Assembly (NCBI GenBank): GCA_965363675.1
Contig: CBDTTW010000103.1
Span: forward strand, 1-10,905
Reading direction: 5' to 3'
DNA length: 10,905 nt
Source: CBDTTW01 sp965363675
GTDB taxonomy: Bacteria; Bacteroidota; Rhodothermia; Rhodothermales; DASSAV01
Shown here: in pieces, positions 1-6,921 of the stretch
Position numbering within the stretch: position 1 is the first letter of the stretch
How the letters are laid out: the number at the start of each line of letters is the position of its first letter
The notes under the pieces: generated by a model
What the model was told of the DNA's origin: nothing
The model's database searches: none
The model's input: the letters and a program-made list of their open reading frames with translations, nothing else
Position numbers and translations under genes: made by a program

Positions 1-980
1 GGCGCGGCGCCGGGGTGGGCCATGAGCAGGTGCGCCCAGTGCTCGTAGCGCTCGGCGCGGCTCGTCTCCAGCAGCTCTTCGAGCATGCGGGCGGCGCGGG
101 CGGCGCGCTCGGCGTGCGTGCGCGTCAGCCAGGCGTGCAGCGGATCGAAGCGGGCGCGGAAGTGCTCGGCCTGGAGGCGGCGGCGCACGTACACGCGGCA
201 GGCGTCGTCCACGGTCTCGAAGCGTTCGAGCGGGGCAGGGCCGAGGTGGCGCAGCGGCGTCAGGCTCAGCAGGCGCTCGCGCCGCGCGCCGGCGTAGTGG
301 CAGGGCTCGGGCCGTTCGAGCGCTGCGAGCACTTCTGCGGCGGCCCGGAACAGGGCCTCCGGGTCCGCCGAGGCGGCGCGGTAGGCCGCCTCGGCGGCGT
401 AAAGCGGATCGAGCAGCGGAAAAGCGCGGCGCAGGGCGGCGGCCGGGCCGCCCCCGGCGGCCAGGTGCGCCGCGAGCGCGGCGGCGTCCGGGGCGGCGGG
501 GGCCGGGGAAGAACGGGGCGCGGCCGCCCCGACGAGCGCCGCCCCGTGCTGGAACGCCGCGACGATGCGCCCCTCGGGGCCGGTGAGCAGCACGTTCGGG
601 CGCGGCCCGAAGGGCAGCACGGCCAGGGTCAGGCCGCCTTCCAGGTCGAAGTACAGCAGGCGGTCCCGCTCGGCCGTGCGGACGCCTTCGAGGCGGCAGC
701 CCTCTGCCTCGGGGAACAGCCGCGCCACGTTGCGGCGCGCGCGCCGGGCGTCGGGGACGCGCACGACGTACCGGAACGCCGGGCGCACGGAGCAGCGCAC
801 GGTGTGCTCGGCGCCCTGCCTGTCGAAAGCAAGGGACAGCTCGGCCTCCGACTGCGAGAAGGCGCCTGCGAGGACGCCGCCGGTCAGCAGCGCCTGCCAC
901 TCGGCCGCGAGCGCGCGCAGCGTGAAATAGTTGACCGCGGCGGCGCTCGGCGGCCCGGCGGCCTGCCGGGGCGGCTTCAC
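1..980 (-). CDS. NFACT family protein (RqcH-like ribosome quality control factor), partial, C-terminus off the left edge
   Basis: About 326 residues are visible, open to the window edge. NFACT proteins (RqcH, Rqc2/NEMF, formerly 'fibronectin-binding protein A') bind obstructed 50S subunits and recruit tRNA-Ala for C-terminal tailing of stalled nascent chains. Seen: NYFTLRALAAEW at residues 17-28; an RDRLLYFDL segment with D106-R107, matching the DR pair needed for tailing in B. subtilis RqcH; FGPRPNVLL and GRIVAAFQ near 124-144; then SLTPLRHL and a basic, helical, coiled-coil-like stretch ending ERYEHWAHLLMAHP, as in the NFACT-N domain and its following helices. The RNA-binding NFACT-R part would be beyond position 1. 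The start is GTG at 980, overlapping the upstream dehydrogenase stop as GTGA. No start codon lies nearer the conserved NYF segment, so a Pro/Ala-rich leader of about 15 residues is predicted. The family call is firm; RqcH activity is inferred. Confidence 0.8.
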   Translation of the reverse strand, partial: MKPPRQAAGPPSAAAVNYFTLRALAAEWQALLTGGVLAGAFSQSEAELSLAFDRQGAEHTVRCSVRPAFRYVVRVPDARRARRNVARLFPEAEGCRLEGVRTAERDRLLYFDLEGGLTLAVLPFGPRPNVLLTGPEGRIVAAFQHGAALVGAAAPRSSPAPAAPDAAALAAHLAAGGGPAAALRRAFPLLDPLYAAEAAYRAASADPEALFRAAAEVLAALERPEPCHYAGARRERLLSLTPLRHLGPAPLERFETVDDACRVYVRRRLQAEHFRARFDPLHAWLTRTHAERAARAARMLEELLETSRAERYEHWAHLLMAHPGAA

Positions 981-1699
981 CCTTTGGGCCGCAGCGGCCG
1001 CATCACCACTTCCGAGATCAGGTAGTTGTCGCTCGTCTCCAGGACGTGCACGACCGTGCTGCTCACGTCGTCGGCAGTCATGGCGTTCGAGGAGCCCTGC
1101 GTGCCGGCGCTTGCGGCGAAATGGGTGTCGATGGAGCCGGGGAAGATGCACGTCACCTTGATGCCGTCCTCGCGGACTTCCTTCATGAGGGCGTCGCTGA
1201 AGCCGCGCAAACCGAACTTGGTGGCGTTGTAGGCGCTCAGGTTGGGGTTGCCGATGAGCCCGGCCACCGAGGCCACGTTGAGGATGTGCCCGCCGAAGCC
1301 GCCCTCGGCGTTCTGGCGCTTCATGTGGGGCACGACGGCGCGCGTGCACAGGAACACGCCGCGCAGGTTGGTCGCCATCTGCACGTCCCACTCGTCCACG
1401 GTCAGGTCGTCCACCTTGCCGAAGCGGCCGAGGCCGGCGTTGTTGATGAGCCCATCGATGCGGCCGCCGCCGTCGCGCAGGGCGATTTCGACGGCGCGCT
1501 GCACGTCGGCCTCCTCGCGCACGTCGCACGCGACGGGGGTGAAGGCGTCGCCGAGGGCGCTGCGGAGTTCCTGAAGCTTGTCTTCGCTGCGGGCCAGCCC
1601 CACGACGAGCGCGCCCCGGTCCACGAGCTGGGCCGCGAGCGTGCGCCCGAGCCCGGCGCCGGCGCCGGTGACGAGTATGATTTTGCCTCTGAGGTCCAT
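977..1699 (-). CDS. SDR family NAD(P)-dependent oxidoreductase
   Basis: A classical short-chain dehydrogenase of 240 residues, the usual size for the family, and cytoplasmic. Seen: Rossmann motif TGAGAGLG at residues 11-18, a CDV acidic-turn motif at 58-60, NNAG at 86-89, and catalytic N111, S144 (NVASVAG), Y157 and K161 (YNATK), followed by FPGSIDT. All four catalytic tetrad residues are present, so it should be active. The substrate cannot be read from sequence; FabG-like 3-ketoacyl reductases and general alcohol/sugar dehydrogenases are both possible. The ATG at 1699 is chosen because MDLRGKIILVTG is the normal SDR N-terminus; an in-frame ATG at 1774 would add 25 residues with no family match. 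No clear ribosome-binding site precedes it. It is transcribed divergently from the DUF1080 gene, and its stop overlaps the GTG start of the downstream NFACT gene by 4 nt, implying co-transcription and probable translational coupling. Confidence 0.9.
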   Translation of the reverse strand: MDLRGKIILVTGAGAGLGRTLAAQLVDRGALVVGLARSEDKLQELRSALGDAFTPVACDVREEADVQRAVEIALRDGGGRIDGLINNAGLGRFGKVDDLTVDEWDVQMATNLRGVFLCTRAVVPHMKRQNAEGGFGGHILNVASVAGLIGNPNLSAYNATKFGLRGFSDALMKEVREDGIKVTCIFPGSIDTHFAASAGTQGSSNAMTADDVSSTVVHVLETSDNYLISEVVMRPLRPKG

Positions 1700-1842
1700 G
1701 AGATGCTTGCGTTTGTATGAGGGGATCCGATAGCCCGATATTACAGGCTGCGAGCGGCCGATTTGCCCGGGCAAGTCCGCCGGATTGTGAAGATGTGCCG
1801 CCCGCCGCCCGTGTTTTTTGTCCCTTCAGCCGACGACGCCTT
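1700..1842. other. Divergent intergenic region between SDR and DUF1080 genes
   Basis: This 143-nt stretch must hold the promoters of both divergent genes. Its most AT-rich patch is around 1735-1745 and gives a TAATAT hexamer on the minus strand (1743-1738), a possible -10 element, but no convincing -35 sits at the expected spacing. No match to the Bacteroidota TAnnTTTG element was found. It also contains a perfect 12-bp palindrome at 1763-1774. Confidence 0.5.
1763..1774. promoter_or_regulatory. Perfect 12-bp palindrome, candidate operator
   Basis: The sequence TTGCCCGGGCAA reads identically on both strands and lies about 64 nt from the SDR start and 69 nt from the DUF1080 start. A symmetric site between divergent genes is the usual setting for a dimeric regulator. 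In such GC-rich DNA a GC-core palindrome can arise by chance, and no regulator gene is visible nearby, so this is only a candidate. Confidence 0.3.
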
Positions 1843-2535
1843 ATGAAACGATTCGTTCTGACGTTGCTGGCGGCCGTGTGCCTGGCCGGCGGCGCCTACG
1901 CGCAAGCGCCCCTCACGCAGCAGCCCGAGCTTTCCGACCCCGGCTTTACGCCGCTCTTCAAGCCCGACCTCTCCGACGCCAACAAGCCCGCCGGCGTCTG
2001 GTCCGTCGGGCAGGACGGCGTGATTACGGCCACGGAGGATAAGGCCATGTGGACGCGCCGCACCTACGACAACTACATCCTCGACCTGGAGTTCAAGAAC
2101 GCCGAGGGCACCAACAGCGGCGTCATCGTCCATGCCTCCGACACGTCCAACTGGATTCCCAACTCGATCGAGATCCAGATTGCGGACGACTTCAGCCCCG
2201 AGTGGTCGAAGCAGCCTGCTACGTGGCGCTCGGGCGCGATGTTCGGGCATCAGGCGGCCACGAAGCAGACGGTGCGTCATCCCGGCGAGTGGAACCACTA
2301 TACCCTCGCCGTGCGCGACAGCATGATCTGGGTGTTCCTCAACGGCGAGATGGTCAACGAGGTCAACCTGAACCGCTACACCTCGGCCAAGCAGAACCCC
2401 GACGGCAGCGCCATTCCGCCGTGGCTGAGCCGCCCCAAGGCCGAGCTGGCCACCGAAGGCTACATCGGCTTCCAGGGCAAGCATGCCGGGGCGCCGGTGT
2501 GGTTCCGCAACATCCGCATCAAAGAGCTCGACTGA
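1843..2535 (+). CDS. Secreted DUF1080 protein (3-keto-disaccharide hydrolase-like)
   Basis: This gene encodes 230 residues. Residues 1-20 form a Sec signal peptide: basic MKR, a hydrophobic core of Leu/Ala/Val, and a predicted cut after AYA20. The protein should be exported to the periplasm or outer surface. The rest is one DUF1080 domain with a concanavalin-like beta-sandwich fold: LFKPDLSD near 38-45, a GVIVHASD strand at 93-100, NSIEIQIADD at 107-116, a SGAMFG segment at 130-135, and a closing GYIGFQGK...VWFRNIRIKEL at 207-229. DUF1080 proteins are common in Bacteroidota and Planctomycetota. Characterised members act on 3-keto-glycosides, so sugar cleavage is plausible, but the substrate is unknown here. 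The cysteine at 13 is not in a lipobox. ATG 1843 is chosen because it places the signal peptide at the N-terminus. It appears monocistronic, with its own terminator downstream. Confidence 0.88.
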   Translation: MKRFVLTLLAAVCLAGGAYAQAPLTQQPELSDPGFTPLFKPDLSDANKPAGVWSVGQDGVITATEDKAMWTRRTYDNYILDLEFKNAEGTNSGVIVHASDTSNWIPNSIEIQIADDFSPEWSKQPATWRSGAMFGHQAATKQTVRHPGEWNHYTLAVRDSMIWVFLNGEMVNEVNLNRYTSAKQNPDGSAIPPWLSRPKAELATEGYIGFQGKHAGAPVWFRNIRIKELD

Positions 2536-2553
2536 CGCCCTGAACGCGGCGGA

Positions 2554-2584
2554 CGCGCCGGGGCGGCCTGCCCGGCGCGCTTTT
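2554..2584 (+). terminator. Rho-independent terminator after the DUF1080 gene
   Basis: A perfect 9-bp GC-only stem (CGCGCCGGG at 2554-2562 pairing with CCCGGCGCG at 2571-2579) with an 8-nt loop is followed by CTTTT. It begins 18 nt after the DUF1080 stop codon. The U tract is short (four), but the stem is strong. It separates this gene from the Usp-carbonic anhydrase unit downstream. Confidence 0.75.
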
Positions 2585-2585
2585 C

Positions 2586-2625
2586 CGGAGCCGGATGCAG
2601 GCTCCGTGGCCGGGGCGCGCCCGGC
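2586..2625 (+). other. Two small hairpins in the leader of the Usp-carbonic anhydrase gene
   Basis: Directly after the terminator come two more inverted repeats: CGGAGCC (2586-2592) with GGCTCCG (2600-2606), a 7-nt loop, and GCCGGG (2609-2614) with CCCGGC (2620-2625), a 5-nt loop. Neither is followed by a T run, so they are not called as terminators. They lie 38 to 78 nt before the ATG at 2664. They could be part of a 5' untranslated region, or chance pairing in GC-rich DNA. The promoter of the following operon should also lie in 2585-2663, but no clear -35/-10 pair is visible. Confidence 0.35.
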
Positions 2626-2663
2626 GCTTCTTCCCGAACCTCCTTAAGCCGATTCTTCTGCCC

Positions 2664-4097
2664 ATGACCTTTGAGACCTTGCTGGTAGCCCTGTCCCTAC
2701 GGGAGCACGATTCCACGCTGGTGCAGTATGCCGGGATGCTGGCCCGGCGCATTCGTCCGCAGCGCATCCTGTTCGCCCACGTAGCGGCCGGCGCCGGGGA
2801 GGCCAAGGCGGCGGAGAGGCGCATGCGGGAGGCCGTCCGGGGCGAGGCGGAGGGCTTCGGCGGGGCCGAGTTGGGCTACGCCGTCGCCGAGGGCACCCTG
2901 CTCGACGCCCTGCTGGACGCGAGCCGCGAGTCCGAGGCCGACCTGGTGCTCGTCGGGAAGGGGCATGGGGCCGTGCAGGCCGAGCGCCTGGCGCGCAAGG
3001 CGCCGTGCTCGGTGCTGGTCGTGCCGCCGGGGGCCCCCCCGACGCTGCGGCGCATCCTGGCGTCGGTGGACTTTTCGGCGCACGCCGCCACGGCCGCGCG
3101 CACGGCCGCCGCCCTGGCCGGCGCAGAGGCCGAGCTGCACCTGGTGCACGCCTACAGCGCCCCGGGCGACAACGAGGCGCTGCGCGAGGCGGCCAAGGCC
3201 CGCGCCGAGGAGGACTACGCCGCCTTCCTCCGCGACGCCGATGTGCCCGAGGCGCGCCGCCACCTGCGCCCGGCCGACGACGCGCCCGCGGCCATCGAGG
3301 CGCAGGCCGCCGAGATCGGGGCCGACCTCATCGTGATCGGCACGCGCGGGCGCTCGCCGGGGGCGGCGGTGCTGCTGGGCAGCGTGGCCGAGGAGCTGGT
3401 GCGCGACGCCGCGACGCCGCTCCTGGCCGTCAAGCCGAAGGGCGCTACGCTGCGGCTGCTCGACGCGCTCGTGGAAGAACACTGGCTCTCGCACGAGCCG
3501 CCCGGCCCGGACCGCGCCCTCGACGCGCTCGTGCGGGGCAACCGCCGCTTCGCCATCAGCGAGCCGGTGCATCCGCGCTTCGACATGGCGACCCGCGCGC
3601 GCCTGGCCTCGGGGCAGCGCCCCTTTGCGATTGTGCTGGCCTGCGTGGACTCGCGGGTGCCGCCCGAGCTTGTCTTTGACCGGGGGCTGGGCGATTTGCT
3701 CGTCATCCGCACGGCCGGCAACGTGCTGGACGAGGTGGCGATGGGCAGCATCGAGTTCGGCGTGAGCGTGCTCAAAAGCCCGCTCCTGATGGTGCTCGGG
3801 CACGACCGCTGCGGGGCGGTCGAGGCCACGTGCTCGATGCTGGAACGCGGCGAGCGGGCGCCCGGGTCGATCCAGGCGCTCGTAGACCGGATCGCTCCGG
3901 CGGTGGCCGCCGCCCGCGAGACCGAGGGCGCGCTGCTGCCTACGGCCATACGCTGCAACGTGCATTTGCAGATGCAGACGCTCATGGGCTCCGAGATCAT
4001 CCGCGAGGCCATCCGCGAGGGCCGGCTGCAACTGGCCGGCGGCGTCTACGACCTGCACACCGGCGAGGTGGAGATGCTGCCGCCTCTGGCCGAGTAA
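2664..4097 (+). CDS. Tandem universal stress protein - beta-carbonic anhydrase fusion
   Basis: One polypeptide of 477 residues with three domains. Residues 1-122 form a Usp domain with degenerate nucleotide loop. Residues about 126-258 form a second Usp domain with an intact ATP-binding motif G-2x-G-9x-G-S (G226, G229, G239, S240). Residues about 285-477 form a complete beta-carbonic anhydrase with ACVDSR (zinc ligand C327 and the D329-R331 dyad) and GHDRCGAV (zinc ligands H380 and C383). All catalytic residues are present, so reversible CO2 hydration to bicarbonate is expected, in the cytoplasm (no signal peptide). A linker of about 25 residues joins the halves, with no stop or frame change. 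ATG 2664 is preferred because the Usp fold starts at MTFETLLVAL; an ATG at 2595 would add 23 residues encoded within the hairpins. The PEP carboxylase gene follows after 45 nt with no terminator, so the bicarbonate probably feeds that enzyme. An ATP- or stress-sensing role for the Usp part is inference. Confidence 0.92.
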   Translation: MTFETLLVALSLREHDSTLVQYAGMLARRIRPQRILFAHVAAGAGEAKAAERRMREAVRGEAEGFGGAELGYAVAEGTLLDALLDASRESEADLVLVGKGHGAVQAERLARKAPCSVLVVPPGAPPTLRRILASVDFSAHAATAARTAAALAGAEAELHLVHAYSAPGDNEALREAAKARAEEDYAAFLRDADVPEARRHLRPADDAPAAIEAQAAEIGADLIVIGTRGRSPGAAVLLGSVAEELVRDAATPLLAVKPKGATLRLLDALVEEHWLSHEPPGPDRALDALVRGNRRFAISEPVHPRFDMATRARLASGQRPFAIVLACVDSRVPPELVFDRGLGDLLVIRTAGNVLDEVAMGSIEFGVSVLKSPLLMVLGHDRCGAVEATCSMLERGERAPGSIQALVDRIAPAVAAARETEGALLPTAIRCNVHLQMQTLMGSEIIREAIREGRLQLAGGVYDLHTGEVEMLPPLAE

Positions 4098-4142
4098 ACC
4101 CCTCCACTCCGCTTCCGCCTGCTTCCTCAGCCTTTCCGCGCC

Positions 4143-6902
4143 ATGCTTGCCGCCTTTCCGGACGATCTGCGTTTCACCGACGAGAAGATCCAGACCGACC
4201 TCCGGTTTCTGATGACGTGCTTTCAGGAGGTGCTGACGGAGGCCGGCGAAACCGAGATTGCGGCGCGTCTGCCGTGGGTCGGCCCGGAGCGCGCCGCCGC
4301 CGCCGAGTATGCCTACCCGGAGCGCCTGGCCCAGGCCTACACGATCTCGTTCACGCTGCTGAACATGGTCGAGGAGAACACGGCGGCGCACCAGCGGCGC
4401 CGCGCCGAGACGCAGCAGGGACCGGCGGCCGAGTCGGGGCTGTTCGCGCAGCACCTGCTGCGCCTGCGCGAGCGCGGCATGACGGCCGAGGAAATCGCCG
4501 AGGCGCTGCCGCGACTGCGCGTCGAGCCGGTGTTTACGGCGCACCCTACCGAGGCCAAGCGCGCCACCGTGCTGGGGCACCACCGGCAGCTTTACCTGCT
4601 GCTCGTGCAGCGCGAGAACGCCCGGTTCACGCCGCTCGAACAGGCGGCCATCCGCGAGCAGATCAAAACCGAGCTGGACCGCCTCTGGCGCACCGGCGAG
4701 ATTTACCTGGAAAAGCCGGACGTGGCCTCGGAGCTGCGCAATGTGATCCACTACCTGCGCAACGTGTTTCCCGAAGTGCTCGGGCTGCTCGACGGGCGGC
4801 TGCGGCAGGCCTGGCAGCTCGCCGGCTTCGACCCGGCCCTGTTGCAGCGGCACGGTCTGCCCAACATCCGCTTCGGCGACTGGGTGGGCGGCGACCGCGA
4901 CGGCCACCCGCTCGTGACCGAGGAGACGACGCGCCGGACGCTCGAAGAGCTGCGCTTGCAGGCGCTGCTGCTGCTGCGCGAGCAGCTCACGACGCTGGCG
5001 GCCAAGCTCAGCCTTTCGGAGCGGCTGCACGCCCCGAGCCCGGCCCTGCGCGGCTTCGTCGCGGAGACGGCGGCCCTGCTGGGCGCGCGCGGCGCCGAGG
5101 CGGTGCGCCGCAACCCCGAAGAGCCGTGGCGCCAGGCCGTCAGCCTGATGGTGATGCGCCTGCCCCTAGACGTGAGCCGCGGCGGCGCGCAGCTTTGCCT
5201 GGAGCCTGAGAGCTACCGCAGCTCGGTATACCTGGCTCAGGACCTCGCGCTCATCCGCGACAGCCTCATCGAGGCGGGCGCAGCGCGGCTTGCCCACGCC
5301 GACGTGGCCCACGTGCTGCGCCTGGTGCAAACCTTTGGGTTTCACCTGGCGGCGCTCGACATCCGCCAGAACAGCCGCTTCCACGACATCGCCGTGGAGC
5401 AGTTTCTCAAGGCCGCCGACCGCTCGCCCTCGGACTTCCGGGCGTGGCCCGAGCCGGAGCGCCTGGCGTTCCTGAACCGCGAACTGGGGCGGCGGCGGCC
5501 GTTCCTGCTGCCGGGCGCGCGCCCCGGCCACGAGGCCGAAGCCGTCTACGGCTGCTACGCCACGCTCGCTGCCCACGAGCACCAGTACGGCCCGGGGGGA
5601 CTGGGGGCGCTCATCGTCAGCATGACGCGCAACGTGAGCGATTTGCTGGTGGTCTACCTGTTCGCGCGCGAGGTCGGGCTGGCCTTCTACGACGACGAGG
5701 GCCTTGTCTGCCCGCTGCAAGTGACGCCGCTGTTCGAGACGATAGAGGACTTGCAGCGCAGCCCGGAGATTCTGGACGCATTCCTGGCGCACCCGGCCAC
5801 ACAGCGCAGCCTCGCCTACCGGCGCGAGCGGCTGGGGCAGGCCCTGCCGGTCCAGCAGGTGATGATCGGCTACAGCGACAGCAACAAAGACGGCGGCATC
5901 CTCGCCAGCCAGTGGAGCCTGTACCAGGCGCAGGTGCGCCTGGCGGCCGTCGGCGAGCGGCATGGAGTGCGCATCCGGTTTTTCCACGGACGCGGCGGCA
6001 CCATCAGCCGGGGCGCCGGCCCGACGCACCGTTTCCTGAGCGCCCTGCCGCCCGGCGCCCTCGACGGCGACCTGCGCATGACCGAGCAGGGCGAGACGAT
6101 TGCGCAGAAGTACGCCAACCGCATCACGGCGCTTTACCACCTGGAGCTGCTCACGGCGGGGGTCATGGGCGAGACCCTCGCGCGCCGCGAAGAGCACGGC
6201 CTGCCCGAGGCGACGATGGACGCGCTCGCCGCCGAGAGCCGCCGCGCCTACGAGCGCCTGCTGCGCACCGACGGCTTCATGACGTTCTACAGCCAGGCCA
6301 CCCCCATCGACGCCATCGAGGCGAGCCGCCACGGCTCGCGGCCTGCGCGCCGCACCGGCGAGCGCACCCTGGCCGATCTGCGCGCCATTCCGTGGGTGTT
6401 TAGCTGGGTGCAGTCGCGGTACTACCTCTCGGGGTGGTACGGCGTCGGGACGGCTCTGGAGGGCCTGCGCCGGGGCGACCCCGAGGGCTTCGCCCGGCTC
6501 AAGGCGCGCGCCTCGGATTGGCCGCCGCTGCGGTACGTGCTGACCAACGTGAGCACGAGCATGCTCACGGCCGACCCCGAGCTGATGCGGCGCTACGCCG
6601 GGCTCGTCGAGGACGAGGCCGTGCGCGCGCGCATCCTGGGGATGATCCTGGAGGAGTTCGCCCGCACGCGCGCGATCCTGGAGCAGATCTACGACGGCCC
6701 GCTGGAGGCGCGGCGCCCTCGGCTGGCGCGCCTGCTGGAGCTGCGGCACGAAGGGCTTTACGTGCTGCACACCCGGCAAATCTCGGCGCTGCGCCGCTGG
6801 CGCGCCGTCCGCGAGGGCGGAGGCCCCGAGGCCGAGGAGCGGCTGCTGGAGGCGCTGCTGACGGTCAACGCGGTGGCGGGCGGCCTGCGCACGACGGGCT
6901 GA
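4143..6902 (+). CDS. ppc: Phosphoenolpyruvate carboxylase
   Basis: This gene encodes 919 residues, slightly longer than E. coli Ppc (883). It carboxylates phosphoenolpyruvate with bicarbonate to oxaloacetate, refilling the TCA cycle. Conserved motifs appear in order: VEPVFTAHPTEAKR with catalytic H134; GGDRDGHP at 249-256; LDIRQNSRFHD; GYSDSNKDGG at 576-585 with K582; FHGRGGT at 614-620 with H615 and R617; GSRPARR followed by RAIPWVFSWVQSRYYLSGWYG; and a C-terminus ending LRTTG. Several motifs differ from the E. coli form: N to H in GGDRDGNP, SNKDGG for SGKDAG-type sequence, and RTTG for RNTG. Catalytic residues are kept. By eye, three of the four E. coli aspartate-inhibitor positions (K773, R832, N881) look replaced, so feedback inhibition may be weak or different. 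It lies 45 nt behind the Usp-carbonic anhydrase gene, probably in one operon. ATG 4143 gives a normal N-terminus; no clear Shine-Dalgarno is seen. Confidence 0.96.
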   Translation: MLAAFPDDLRFTDEKIQTDLRFLMTCFQEVLTEAGETEIAARLPWVGPERAAAAEYAYPERLAQAYTISFTLLNMVEENTAAHQRRRAETQQGPAAESGLFAQHLLRLRERGMTAEEIAEALPRLRVEPVFTAHPTEAKRATVLGHHRQLYLLLVQRENARFTPLEQAAIREQIKTELDRLWRTGEIYLEKPDVASELRNVIHYLRNVFPEVLGLLDGRLRQAWQLAGFDPALLQRHGLPNIRFGDWVGGDRDGHPLVTEETTRRTLEELRLQALLLLREQLTTLAAKLSLSERLHAPSPALRGFVAETAALLGARGAEAVRRNPEEPWRQAVSLMVMRLPLDVSRGGAQLCLEPESYRSSVYLAQDLALIRDSLIEAGAARLAHADVAHVLRLVQTFGFHLAALDIRQNSRFHDIAVEQFLKAADRSPSDFRAWPEPERLAFLNRELGRRRPFLLPGARPGHEAEAVYGCYATLAAHEHQYGPGGLGALIVSMTRNVSDLLVVYLFAREVGLAFYDDEGLVCPLQVTPLFETIEDLQRSPEILDAFLAHPATQRSLAYRRERLGQALPVQQVMIGYSDSNKDGGILASQWSLYQAQVRLAAVGERHGVRIRFFHGRGGTISRGAGPTHRFLSALPPGALDGDLRMTEQGETIAQKYANRITALYHLELLTAGVMGETLARREEHGLPEATMDALAAESRRAYERLLRTDGFMTFYSQATPIDAIEASRHGSRPARRTGERTLADLRAIPWVFSWVQSRYYLSGWYGVGTALEGLRRGDPEGFARLKARASDWPPLRYVLTNVSTSMLTADPELMRRYAGLVEDEAVRARILGMILEEFARTRAILEQIYDGPLEARRPRLARLLELRHEGLYVLHTRQISALRRWRAVREGGGPEAEERLLEALLTVNAVAGGLRTTG

Positions 6903-6921
6903 GGCCGCCCGCTCGGCTCAG
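6899..6921. terminator. Possible bidirectional stem-loop covering both convergent stop codons
   Basis: CTGAGGCCG (6899-6907) pairs with CGGCTCAG (6914-6921) with one bulged G and a 6-nt loop. The left arm contains the ppc TGA and the right arm contains the cysN TGA on the other strand. There is no T run on either side, so if it stops transcription it is not a canonical intrinsic terminator. The genes are only 15 nt apart and no better candidate is visible. Confidence 0.35.

Noticed and set aside
15..1025. A 336-codon plus-strand open frame at the left edge
   Set aside because: It is codon-for-codon antisense to the NFACT gene, whose minus-strand translation shows clear family motifs. The plus translation is Gly/Ala/Arg-rich without any.
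1843..1902. DUF1080 protein as a lipoprotein
   Set aside because: Cys13 is preceded by AAV inside the hydrophobic core, not a lipobox, and a clean AYA signal peptidase I site follows.
2609..2631. Second hairpin as a backup terminator
   Set aside because: A 6-bp stem is followed by GCTTCTTCCC rather than a T run. It is listed only as leader structure.
2595..2663. Upstream ATG extending the Usp-CA protein by 23 residues
   Set aside because: The extension is Pro/Arg-rich, encoded across two hairpins just after a terminator, and has no Usp similarity; ATG 2664 begins the fold directly.
2697..5030. A 777-codon minus-strand open frame opposite the Usp-CA and ppc genes
   Set aside because: It spans two real genes and their gap, is compositionally biased with no recognisable domain, and is explained by codon usage of the plus-strand genes.
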